A stretch of DNA of 64,000 nt from Microbacterium flavum (lineage in GTDB: Bacteria > Actinomycetota > Actinomycetes > Actinomycetales > Microbacteriaceae). Below the pieces are notes generated by a model. The model saw only the letters and a program-made list of their open reading frames with translations, made no database searches and had not been told where the DNA came from. Positions within the stretch are counted from its first letter, which is position 1. Every line of letters starts with the position of its first letter. Shown piece after piece: positions 54,698-64,000 of this stretch. The DNA lies in assembly GCF_018717645.1 (NCBI RefSeq), contig NZ_JAFLHG010000013.1, forward strand, positions 1-64,000, written 5' to 3'. Made by a program: the position numbers and the translations under genes.

Positions 54698-57600
54698 GTG
54701 GTGTCCTCGACGCAGGGGGAGCTCGACCGGCGTGCCGAGGCGCCCCCCGCGCGCACCCTGCTCGACGTCCTCCGTGAGACGACGGCACGCTTCCCCGAGG
54801 CATCCGCGATCGACGACGGCTCCGGGGCGCTGAGCTACCGCGAGCTGATGGCCCGCGTGGGCGCGACAGCCGCCCGCCTCCATGCCGCGGGCGTGCGCGG
54901 CGGCGACCGGGTCGGCGTGCGGATGCCGTCGGGGGCGAAGGAGCTCTACGTCGGCATCCTCGGCATCCTCGCGGCGGGCGCCGCCTACGTGCCCGTCGAC
55001 GCCGATGACCCCGACGAACGCGCGGCTCTCGTGTTCGGCGAGGCGCGGGTGCGCGGCGTGATCACCGGGGCGGGCGAGTTCACCGCGGCGGACGGCGTCG
55101 ACGATGCCCCCGGCGGGGTAGGCCTGTTCGAGGGGGATGCTCCGCATCCGTCGACCCACGCGATCGTCGCCGTGCCGCCGCCTGATCCGTCGAGTGACGC
55201 CTGGGTCATCTTCACCTCGGGCTCGACGGGGGTGCCCAAGGGCGTCGCGGTCTCGCACCGCTCTGCCGCGGCGTTCGTGGATGCCGAGGCGCGGCTCTTC
55301 CTGCAGGGCGCGCCGCTCGGTCCCGCCGACCGCGTCCTGGCCGGGCTGTCGGTGGCCTTCGACGCCTCGTGCGAGGAGATGTGGCTCGCGTGGCGGCACG
55401 GGGCGTGCCTCGTGCCGGCGCCCCGTGCCCTCGTCCGCTCCGGGGAGGACCTCGGGCCGTGGCTCCTCCGCCAGGGGATCACGGTGGTCTCGACGGTGCC
55501 GACGCTCGCCGCGATGTGGGCGACCTCGGCGATCGAGAACGTGCGGCTGCTCATCTTCGGCGGCGAGGCGTGCCCGCCGGAACTCGCCGCGCGCCTGGTC
55601 GCCGACGGTCGCGAGGTGTGGAACACGTACGGCCCCACCGAGGCCACGGTCGTCGCCTGCGCCGCCCTGCTCGACGGCATCCCGCCGGTGCGGATCGGTC
55701 TTCCGCTGGAGGGATGGGCCCTCGCCGTGGTCGACGGCGACGGACTCCCCGTCGCCGAGGGTGCTGTCGGCGAGCTCATCATCGGAGGTGTGGGGCTCGC
55801 GCGGTACCTCGACCCCGAGAAGGATGCCGAGAAGTACGCGCCGATGCCGACGCTCGGGTGGGATCGCGCGTACCGCTCCGGCGACCTCGTCCGTTTCGAG
55901 ACGGCCGGACTCGTCTTCCAAGGGCGTGCGGATGACCAGGTGAAGGTCGGCGGACGCCGGATCGAGCTCGGCGAGGTGGAGAACGCGCTGCAGGACCTTC
56001 CGGGGGTGACCGGGGCCGCCGCCGCCGTGCGCACGACCGAGGCGGGAGTGCCGGTGCTCGTGGGGTACCTCGCCGCGGCGCCCGACTTCGATCGCCTCTC
56101 CGCCCGCGCAGCGCTCGCCGAACGGCTGCCCGCGCCCCTCGTGCCGCTCCTCGCGGTCGTGGCCGAGCTCCCGGTGCGCACCTCGGGCAAGGTCGATCGC
56201 GCCGCGCTGCCGTGGCCCCTTCCGAACGTCGAGCTCCCTGTGTCGGACATGTCTCCGGCGGAGGCGTGGCTCGCCGCGCAGTGGCAGGCCGTGCTCGGCC
56301 TGCCCATCACCGACCGGAAGGCGGACTTCTTCGATCTGGGCGGCGGATCGCTCGCCGCTGCGCAGCTCGTCTCCCGCATCCGCAGCCGCGTGCCGGACTT
56401 CTCGGTCGCCGACATCTACGACGTCCCGCGCCTGAGCACGATGGCGAAGGCGGTCGGACACGCCCTGCAGGACGAGGACATCGCGTTTCACCGCCCGGAG
56501 CCGACGCCCCGGCGTATGCAGTGGCTCCAGGTCCTCCTCGGAGCGCCCCTGTTCGTCATCAGCGGCTTCCGCTTCACGCTGTACCTCCTCGCCGGCTCGG
56601 CGATCCTCCGCCTCTTCCCGGGCTTCGACGTGCTGCCCGAGGTCCCGCTCGGGGTGCTGGTGCTCGGCCTCGTGCTGTTCGCGACCCCGTTCGGCCGGAT
56701 GGGCGTCGCCGTGCTCGCGGCTCGGACGCTCCTTGCGGGACTGCGCCCCGGCGACTATCCGCGCGGCGGCGGCGTCCATGTGCGCCTGTGGCTCGCGGAG
56801 CAGATCGCCGACCAGGTGGATGCGGTGGGACTCTCCGGAGCGCCCTGGATCAGCTACTACGCGCGCGCCCTCGGCGCTCGCATCGGGAGGGGCGTCGATC
56901 TGCACGCACTCCCGCCGATCACGGGGATGCTCGAGATCGGCGACGGCGCCGCGATCGAACCCGAGGTCGACCTCTCGGGGTACTGGATCGACGGCGACGT
57001 CGTGCGCATCGGCGGCATCCGCATCGGCGCCGAGGCGACCGTGGGCTCACGCAGCACCCTGGCGCCGGGCACCCGCATCGGCCGACGCGCCGACATCGCC
57101 CCCGGCTCGGCGGTCTTCGGTCGCGTCCGCGCCGATCAGACGTGGGCGGGATCACCCGCGGAACGCGTCGGCGGCGCCGGGGCGCGTCCGGGATCGGGCC
57201 CCGACCCATGGCCGGCCGAGCGCGCCCCCGCTCCCACGCGCTGGCTGTGGGCCTACGCGGCGTCGGCCGTAGGGCTCGCCCTCCTCCCGCTCGTCGCCTT
57301 CGCCGCCGGCGGCCTCGTCGTCGCACGCGGCGTCGCCGGAGCGGACACGCTCGCCGCCGCCTTCCTGGGCGCGCTGGCCTGGCTCGTGCCCGCCGTCGTC
57401 GTGGCCGGTCTCGTCGTCGCGGTGACGGTGGTCGTCGCCGTGCGGCTGCTGTCCATCGGCCTCGCCGAGGGCGTGCACCCGGTCCGCAGCCGAGTCGGCT
57501 GGCAGGCATGGACGATCGAGCGGCTGCTCGACTCGGCGCGCATGATCCTGTTCCCGCTCTATTCGAGCCTGTTCACCCCGGTGTGGCTGCGGATGCTCGG

Positions 57601-58651
57601 TGCCCGCGTCGGACGCGACGTCGAGGCATCCACGGTTTTGCTGATCCCCTCGATGACCCGTATCGAAGACGGCGCCTTCCTCGCCGACGACACCATGGTC
57701 GCGTCCTACGAGCTGCGCGGCGGCTGGATGCGCCTCGGGCGCGTGCACATCGGCAAGCGCGCGTTCCTGGGCAACTCGGGCATGGCCGCTCCCGGCCATC
57801 GCGTCCCGCGCGACGGCCTCGTCGCCGTCCTCTCCTCCGCTCCGGCGAAGGCGAAGCCGGGGTCGTCGTGGCTCGGCTCTCCGGCCGTCCGGCTGAGGCG
57901 TCAGTCGGCGGAGGGCGACGAGTCGCGCACCTACCGTCCCCCGGCGGGCCTGCGGGTGGCGCGGGCGCTGTGGGAGCTCTGCCGCTTCGTGCCGGTGATC
58001 GTCACCTGCGCGATCGGTCTCGCGGTGCTGTTCACGCTCGCGGCGGCGATCGAGGCGTGGGGGCTCGGCGTCGCCATCCTCCTCTCGGGGCTCGTGATGC
58101 TGGCGGCCGGTGCCGTCGCCGCGGCAGTCACCACGGCGGCGAAGTGGCTGATCGTCGGCCCGATCCGTGCGGGGGAGCAGCCGCTGTGGTCGAGCTTCGT
58201 GTGGCGCACCGAGGTGTCCGACACCTTCACCGAGATGGTGGCCGCCCCGTGGTTCGCCCGCTCCGCGGCGGGCACGCCGGCGCTCGCCGTCTGGCTGCGC
58301 TCCCTCGGCTCGACGATCGGTCGCGGCGTGTGGTGCGACAGCTACTGGCTGCCCGAGCCCGACCTCGTGACCCTCGGCGACGGCGCGACCGTCAATCGGG
58401 GCTGCGTTGTGCAGACGCACCTGTTCCATGATCGAATCATGAGTATGGACACCGTCGAACTCGAAGCCGGCGCCACCCTCGGCCCGCACAGTGTCATCCT
58501 GCCCGCCGCCTCCATCGGCGCGCACGCGACGGTGGGACCCGCCTCTCTCGTGATGCGCGGCGAGTCGGTGCCGGTCGGCTCGCGCTGGAGCGGCAACCCC
58601 ATCGGCCCCTGGCGTGCGGTCAAGGTCCGCGCCTACCAGTCGACATCGTGA
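54698..58651 (+). CDS. Pls/PosA-family non-ribosomal peptide synthetase (epsilon-poly-lysine synthetase-like)
   Basis: A 1317-residue membrane-bound NRPS. Adenylation domain about 15-505: FTSGSTG 172-178, NTYGPTE 309-315, YRSGDLVR 392-399 and catalytic Lys498 in RTSGKVDR. Thiolation domain about 515-590 with the phosphopantetheine Ser551 in LGGGSL. The C-terminal 700 residues have six transmembrane helices (about 613-635, 650-672, 852-876, 885-915, 1096-1118, 1122-1148) and three hexapeptide-like (left-handed beta-helix) segments (about 740-815, 985-1035, 1210-1290). Order and length match epsilon-poly-L-lysine synthetase, which makes isopeptide-linked homopolymers without C domains. The A-domain code reads D222-A223-E226-S265-I286-G288-T310-V318-V319-K498. 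GTG start; its stop overlaps the M1 peptidase as GTGA. Confidence 0.9.
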   Translation: MVSSTQGELDRRAEAPPARTLLDVLRETTARFPEASAIDDGSGALSYRELMARVGATAARLHAAGVRGGDRVGVRMPSGAKELYVGILGILAAGAAYVPVDADDPDERAALVFGEARVRGVITGAGEFTAADGVDDAPGGVGLFEGDAPHPSTHAIVAVPPPDPSSDAWVIFTSGSTGVPKGVAVSHRSAAAFVDAEARLFLQGAPLGPADRVLAGLSVAFDASCEEMWLAWRHGACLVPAPRALVRSGEDLGPWLLRQGITVVSTVPTLAAMWATSAIENVRLLIFGGEACPPELAARLVADGREVWNTYGPTEATVVACAALLDGIPPVRIGLPLEGWALAVVDGDGLPVAEGAVGELIIGGVGLARYLDPEKDAEKYAPMPTLGWDRAYRSGDLVRFETAGLVFQGRADDQVKVGGRRIELGEVENALQDLPGVTGAAAAVRTTEAGVPVLVGYLAAAPDFDRLSARAALAERLPAPLVPLLAVVAELPVRTSGKVDRAALPWPLPNVELPVSDMSPAEAWLAAQWQAVLGLPITDRKADFFDLGGGSLAAAQLVSRIRSRVPDFSVADIYDVPRLSTMAKAVGHALQDEDIAFHRPEPTPRRMQWLQVLLGAPLFVISGFRFTLYLLAGSAILRLFPGFDVLPEVPLGVLVLGLVLFATPFGRMGVAVLAARTLLAGLRPGDYPRGGGVHVRLWLAEQIADQVDAVGLSGAPWISYYARALGARIGRGVDLHALPPITGMLEIGDGAAIEPEVDLSGYWIDGDVVRIGGIRIGAEATVGSRSTLAPGTRIGRRADIAPGSAVFGRVRADQTWAGSPAERVGGAGARPGSGPDPWPAERAPAPTRWLWAYAASAVGLALLPLVAFAAGGLVVARGVAGADTLAAAFLGALAWLVPAVVVAGLVVAVTVVVAVRLLSIGLAEGVHPVRSRVGWQAWTIERLLDSARMILFPLYSSLFTPVWLRMLGARVGRDVEASTVLLIPSMTRIEDGAFLADDTMVASYELRGGWMRLGRVHIGKRAFLGNSGMAAPGHRVPRDGLVAVLSSAPAKAKPGSSWLGSPAVRLRRQSAEGDESRTYRPPAGLRVARALWELCRFVPVIVTCAIGLAVLFTLAAAIEAWGLGVAILLSGLVMLAAGAVAAAVTTAAKWLIVGPIRAGEQPLWSSFVWRTEVSDTFTEMVAAPWFARSAAGTPALAVWLRSLGSTIGRGVWCDSYWLPEPDLVTLGDGATVNRGCVVQTHLFHDRIMSMDTVELEAGATLGPHSVILPAASIGAHATVGPASLVMRGESVPVGSRWSGNPIGPWRAVKVRAYQSTS

Positions 58652-59958
58652 CGGGGCATGACCCGTACGCCCCCGAGAGCGGTGACGCGAGCTACGGCGT
58701 CGAATCGTACGACCTGACCCTCGACTACCGGGTGCGCACCAACCGGCTGGAGGGCACGGCGATCCTCAGCGCGGTCGTCGCCGCGGAAGCGGTGAGCTCG
58801 ATCGCGATCGACCTGGTGGGCCTCCGCGCCTCGCGCGTGCGGGTGGACGGCGACCGCCGCACCGCGTTCTCGCAGGGCCCGCGCACACTCCGCGTGAAGC
58901 TGCCGCGCCGGTTCTCGGCGGGGGAGCGGTTCTCGGTCGAAATCGTCTACGCCGGCGCGCCCGCGCCGCGCCGGTCGCGGTGGGGCTCGATCGGCTGGGA
59001 GGAGCTCGACGACGGCGCGCTCGTCGCGTCTCAGCCCACCGGCGCACCCACCTGGTTCCCGTGCAACGACCGCCCCGACGACCGCGGCCGCATGCGCATC
59101 GCGCTCACGGCCGACGCCGGATACCTCCCCGTCGCGACGGGGAGGCCGCTGTCCCTCACGCGCACGGGCGGCCGCGTGACCGCCGTGTCGGAGACGTCGG
59201 TGCCCGTGGCGACCTACCTGGCAGCGGCGCACGTCGGCCGATACGAGACCCGAACGCTCGCCGGGGATCCCCGGGTGCGGGTCGTCTCTCCGCCGTCCCT
59301 GCGCGAGCGGGTCGACCGCGCCTTCGCCGACGTCCCGGACATGCTCGCTCTGTTCGAGGATGCCTTCGGGCCGTACCCGCAGGAGGACTGCACGCTCGTC
59401 GTGACCCCCGATGAGCTGGAGATACCCCTCGAGGCCCAGGGGATGGCCGTGTTCGGGGTCAACCATCTCGTGGCCGCCGAGCAACGGCTGATCGCGCACG
59501 AGCTGTCGCACCAGTGGTTCGGCAACAGCGTCGGCATCGGCCGGTGGCGCGACATCTGGCTGAACGAGGGCTTCGCCTGCTACTCGGAGTGGATGTGGTT
59601 CGAGCGCTCGGGCCGCGCGAGCATCGCGCAGAAGGCGGCGAAGCACCACGCGCGTCTCCGTGCCCTCCCGCAGGACCTCGTCCTGTCCGATCCAGGCCCC
59701 GACCTCATGTTCGATGATCGCGTCTACAAGCGGGGCGCACTGACCCTCTACGCCCTCCGCTGCGCCATCGGCGAGACGGACTTCGCTCACCTCCTCGCGC
59801 GCTGGACCGCGGAGTACCGGCACCGCATCGCGACCCCGACGGATTTCCGCGCGCTTGCGGCGGACATCGGCGGCGACGCGGTCATCCCGCTCCTCGCGGC
59901 GTGGCTGGACGGCCCGACCCTTCCGCCGCTGCCGGATCCCGCGACAGCGCGACGCTGA
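58648..59958 (+). CDS. M1-family zinc metallopeptidase
   Basis: A 436-residue gluzincin. The zinc site is HELSHQWFGNS (about residue 285) with the third ligand in WLNEGFACYSEW, 18 residues on. The exopeptidase-like N-terminal beta domain is present (YDLTLDYRVRTNRLEGTA), while the long C-terminal helical domain of full aminopeptidases is missing. There is no signal peptide. Its GTG overlaps the synthetase stop, so the two are made together. Aminopeptidases that degrade epsilon-poly-lysine are known in producers, so trimming or self-protection is a reasonable guess. Confidence 0.9.
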   Translation: MTGHDPYAPESGDASYGVESYDLTLDYRVRTNRLEGTAILSAVVAAEAVSSIAIDLVGLRASRVRVDGDRRTAFSQGPRTLRVKLPRRFSAGERFSVEIVYAGAPAPRRSRWGSIGWEELDDGALVASQPTGAPTWFPCNDRPDDRGRMRIALTADAGYLPVATGRPLSLTRTGGRVTAVSETSVPVATYLAAAHVGRYETRTLAGDPRVRVVSPPSLRERVDRAFADVPDMLALFEDAFGPYPQEDCTLVVTPDELEIPLEAQGMAVFGVNHLVAAEQRLIAHELSHQWFGNSVGIGRWRDIWLNEGFACYSEWMWFERSGRASIAQKAAKHHARLRALPQDLVLSDPGPDLMFDDRVYKRGALTLYALRCAIGETDFAHLLARWTAEYRHRIATPTDFRALAADIGGDAVIPLLAAWLDGPTLPPLPDPATARR

Positions 59959-60520
59959 CGAGGATGCCCGGCGGCACGAGCGCTCCGGACGGCTCCGCGC
60001 CGACGAATCGGGCAGGGGCGCCGGCGACCCGCGCGCGCCACCAGCCGGGCGCCAGGTCGGCGAGGTCGGCACCGGCGGTCTGCGCCTCGGCGATCTCGAC
60101 GTCGGCGGGATCGATGCGAAGTCCCCGCGCCGTCGCCTTCAGCACGGCCTCGGTGCGCACCCACCGGAGGATCCCGCCCGGAGCGCCGCCGGCGGCGTCC
60201 CGCACGGCATCCACGAGCGGCTCGGCATCGATCGCGAACGCGGTGACAGCTCCCGCCCCGGCTCCGCGGGGGTGGACCGCTGCCACCGCGTAGCCGCCCG
60301 CGTAGGCGACGCCCGCGAGCCACGGCAGCGGGGTGCCATCCGCCTCCGCGAGGAGCACCGGGCCGTGCGGGCCACCGCAGCGCGGGCACGGATTGGACAG
60401 GACGGGATCTTCGTGGCCGGCGCCGGCCAGAAGGCCCCGCAGCAGACCCCAGGCGGCCTGTCGACGCGCCGCGCGCTGCATCACCGGTGCGCGGGCGTAC
60501 GCGATCTGCAGGCCCGTCAT
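59882..60520 (-). CDS. 4'-phosphopantetheinyl transferase (Sfp type)
   Basis: A 212-residue protein with the Sfp signatures: FAIDAEPLVDAV (metal-binding acidic region, about residue 94) and RWVRTEAVLKATARGLRID (about 119-137), the W-x-x-K/T-E-A-x-x-K motif. The PCPRCGG cysteine pair near residue 44 is unusual. It attaches the phosphopantetheine arm to carrier serines, most simply Ser551 of the neighbouring synthetase. It is convergent with the M1 gene and overlaps its 3' end by 77 bases. It may also serve other carrier proteins. Confidence 0.82.
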   Translation of the reverse strand: MTGLQIAYARAPVMQRAARRQAAWGLLRGLLAGAGHEDPVLSNPCPRCGGPHGPVLLAEADGTPLPWLAGVAYAGGYAVAAVHPRGAGAGAVTAFAIDAEPLVDAVRDAAGGAPGGILRWVRTEAVLKATARGLRIDPADVEIAEAQTAGADLADLAPGWWRARVAGAPARFVGAEPSGALVPPGILVSVALSRDPAAAEGSGRPATPRGAG

Positions 60521-60556
60521 GTCAGTGTTGAGCGCGGGTCGCCGCCGCGGTGGTGC

Positions 60557-61491
60557 TCACGGCACCGGTTCGTGCGTCTCGATCGAGACGATCCCCGAAC
60601 CGGGATGCTCGCGCGGCAGGTGCACCACCGAGAACCCGCCCGGCTCGAGCGCCGAGGCGCTGCCGAGGTAGGAGCCGCGCAGGGTGCCCGTCGCGAGCGC
60701 GAGCTCGGTCAGGAGCCCGGGGAGCACCGGACCGTGGCTGCACAGGACGGCGGGCTTGCGGGAGCGCACGCGCTTGCCGACGACGGCCCGGAGATCCGAG
60801 GTGCCGTCCTCCCATGCATCCTGACCGATCAGTGGCGTGCGATCGATTCCCCGCCCCAGGTGCGCAGCGAGCGGGGTGACGGTGCTGACGCAGCGGACCG
60901 CGTCGCTCGTGATGATCCGCCGCACGCCGAACGCGGCCAGGGTGCCCACGAGGGAGGCCGCCTGCTTGAGGCCCCGCGCCGTCAGCGGCCGGGCCGCATC
61001 GGCCCCGCTCCAGTCGGAGCGGGCGAGCGCCTTGGCATGGCGGAGCACGATGATCGGGAAGGTCGCCAGCACGCCGTCGTCGACGTAGCGCAGGAACTGC
61101 TCGACGATCTCCACGTCGACCGGGTAGGAGAGGTAGCCCAGGGCCTTCCGCGGTGCGACCCACTCCAGGGCGGCGATCTCCTTGTTCGGCACGAACTCGG
61201 ACGCACGGATCGCCTTCTCCGTCGCCTCCGCCGCCCAGTAGTGGACGATCTTCTCCCGGCCCTTGGGCATGCGGTAGCGCGACACCCCGACCGGCATCCC
61301 CAGTGCGACCCGGATCCCGGTCTCCTCGAAGATCTCGCGCACCGCCGTCTCGACGAGGGTCTCGCCGGGGTCGACCTTGCCCTTCGGGAGCGTCACGTCG
61401 GCGTACGCGGTGCGGTGGATCACGAGGATCCGGAGTTTGCCCTCGACGAGGCGCCACAGCACCCCGCCCGCGGCGTAGACGGCCGTCTCCG

Positions 61492-61495
<4 letters not shown>
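60557..61495 (-). CDS. mutT1: Nudix hydrolase with C-terminal histidine phosphatase domain (MutT1-like)
   Basis: A 312-residue two-domain protein. The Nudix box [20 protein letters not shown] (about 37-56) is complete, and a phosphoglycerate-mutase-like domain starts with IVLRHAKA (about 145) and holds a second His in CSHGP. This layout is that of mycobacterial MutT1, which clears oxidised nucleotides and diadenosine polyphosphates. ATG 61495 overlaps the ppk stop as ATGA; the ppk-mutT1 pair is conserved in actinobacteria. Confidence 0.9.
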
Positions 61496-63666
<2,171 letters not shown>

Positions 63667-63685
63667 CCCCTCATCATTGCAGGCA

Positions 63686-63707
63686 CCGGTGACGGACGTG
63701 TGAACTG
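63686..63707 (-). promoter_or_regulatory. PHO box-like repeat upstream of ppk
   Basis: On the minus strand CAGTTCACACG is followed directly by TCCGTCACCGG, two 11-base units resembling GTTCACC repeats. It lies about 20-40 bases before the ppk ATG. It is weaker than the pstS box because the second unit has a mismatch. Confidence 0.5.
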
Positions 63708-63745
63708 ACGGCGACGACTGCGCTCCGCCGTCGTCCGGGCCTCGC

Positions 63746-64000
63746 TCAGGCGTCGCTGCGCGCGCGGGATGCGGGGGCGGGCTCGTCGTCGTACACGTTG
63801 AAGCGGTACCCGACGTTGCGGACGGTGCCGATGAGCTGCTCGAGGTCGCCGAGCTTCGCGCGGAGGCGTCGGACGTGGACATCCACCGTGCGGGTGCCGC
63901 CGAAGTAGTCGTAGCCCCACACCTCGCTCAGGAGCTGCTCGCGGGTGAACACGCGGGAGGGATGCGTGGCGAAGAAGTGGAGGAGCTGGAACTCCTTGTA
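63746..64000 (-). CDS. OmpR/PhoB-type response regulator, C-terminal winged-helix part (N-terminus beyond window)
   Basis: The visible 84 residues begin [20 protein letters not shown] and continue [20 protein letters not shown] and [20 protein letters not shown], ending RSDA. This is a DNA-binding transactivation-loop domain of the OmpR/PhoB class. The receiver domain is outside the window. Its place beside ppk and within 10 kb of pst makes a PhoP/RegX3 role plausible, but the fragment cannot prove it. Confidence 0.85.
   Translation of the reverse strand, partial: YKEFQLLHFFATHPSRVFTREQLLSEVWGYDYFGGTRTVDVHVRRLRAKLGDLEQLIGTVRNVGYRFNVYDDEPAPASRARSDA

Noticed and set aside
56700..58640. C-terminal part of the large synthetase as separate sugar O-acetyltransferase genes
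   Set aside because: Hexapeptide-like repeats are present, but the frame is continuous with the A and T domains and the whole matches the Pls/PosA arrangement.

Overview
The window is a 64 kb, very GC-rich chromosomal segment of a Gram-positive actinobacterium, most likely Microbacteriaceae (Microbacterium-like). Support comes from codon use saturated with G/C at third positions, many GTG starts, GTGA/ATGA stop-start overlaps, a GC-rich tad locus next to topA-tmk-holB, SigK/RskA beside a fasciclin lipoprotein, a PASTA-containing PonA2-type PBP beside a metallophosphoesterase, and a ppk-mutT1 pair. No phage, insertion sequence, CRISPR array or replication origin was seen. The content is chromosomal, with two regions that look accessory.

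Layout. 1-4.5 kb: dnaX 3' end, recR, a ThrE-type exporter, a small membrane protein and lysC. 4.5-13.2 kb: a compact amino-acid catabolic/transport block (two IclR regulators, PLP racemase, amino-acid permease, homoserine-dehydrogenase-like enzyme plus aldehyde dehydrogenase, Lrp regulator, gamma-family PLP enzyme) lying between lysC and asd. 13.3-25.7 kb: asd, mqo, tdk, a DUF1295 protein, a GntR regulator, a HAD phosphatase, tRNA-Pro, a metallophosphoesterase, a PASTA PBP, DUF4177, RidA and acs. 26.2-29.1 kb: a minimal Tad/Flp-type pilus or secretion locus. 29.2-35.4 kb: topA-tmk-holB and a secreted TAP-like hydrolase. 35.5-38.1 kb: metQ-metN-metI. 38.4-50.2 kb: tRNA-Thr, a frameshifted alcohol dehydrogenase, an MMPL transporter, pncA, cspA, a desaturase, a frameshifted small membrane gene, a NIPSNAP protein, tRNA-Lys, fasciclin/sigK/rskA and pabC. 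50.2-54.4 kb: pstSCAB. 54.6-60.5 kb: a Pls/PosA-family non-ribosomal peptide synthetase with an M1 peptidase and a phosphopantetheinyl transferase. 60.6-64 kb: mutT1, ppk1 and the C-terminus of a PhoB-type response regulator.

The most striking part is 54.4-60.5 kb. A 1317-residue synthetase (A domain, T domain, six-TM tail with left-handed-helix repeats) has the architecture and length of epsilon-poly-L-lysine synthetase. My hand-read A-domain code is D-A-E-S-I-G-T-V-V-K, which resembles lysine codes. The gene is preceded by a direct-repeat PHO box, a -10 element and a 32-codon leaderless micro-ORF, and is divergent from pstS, which has its own PHO box. It is translationally coupled to an M1 metallopeptidase and lies convergent to a Sfp-type PPTase. 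I infer a phosphate-starvation-controlled system for making and trimming a basic amino-acid homopolymer, embedded between pst and ppk.

Other points of interest are two 73-bp nested palindromes sharing the same arms, a C13 tract with a perfect 16-bp hairpin where an ssd gene is often found, probable leaderless promoters at many genes, hairpins between metQ/metN and pstS/pstC that could set protein ratios, and two single-base frameshifts.
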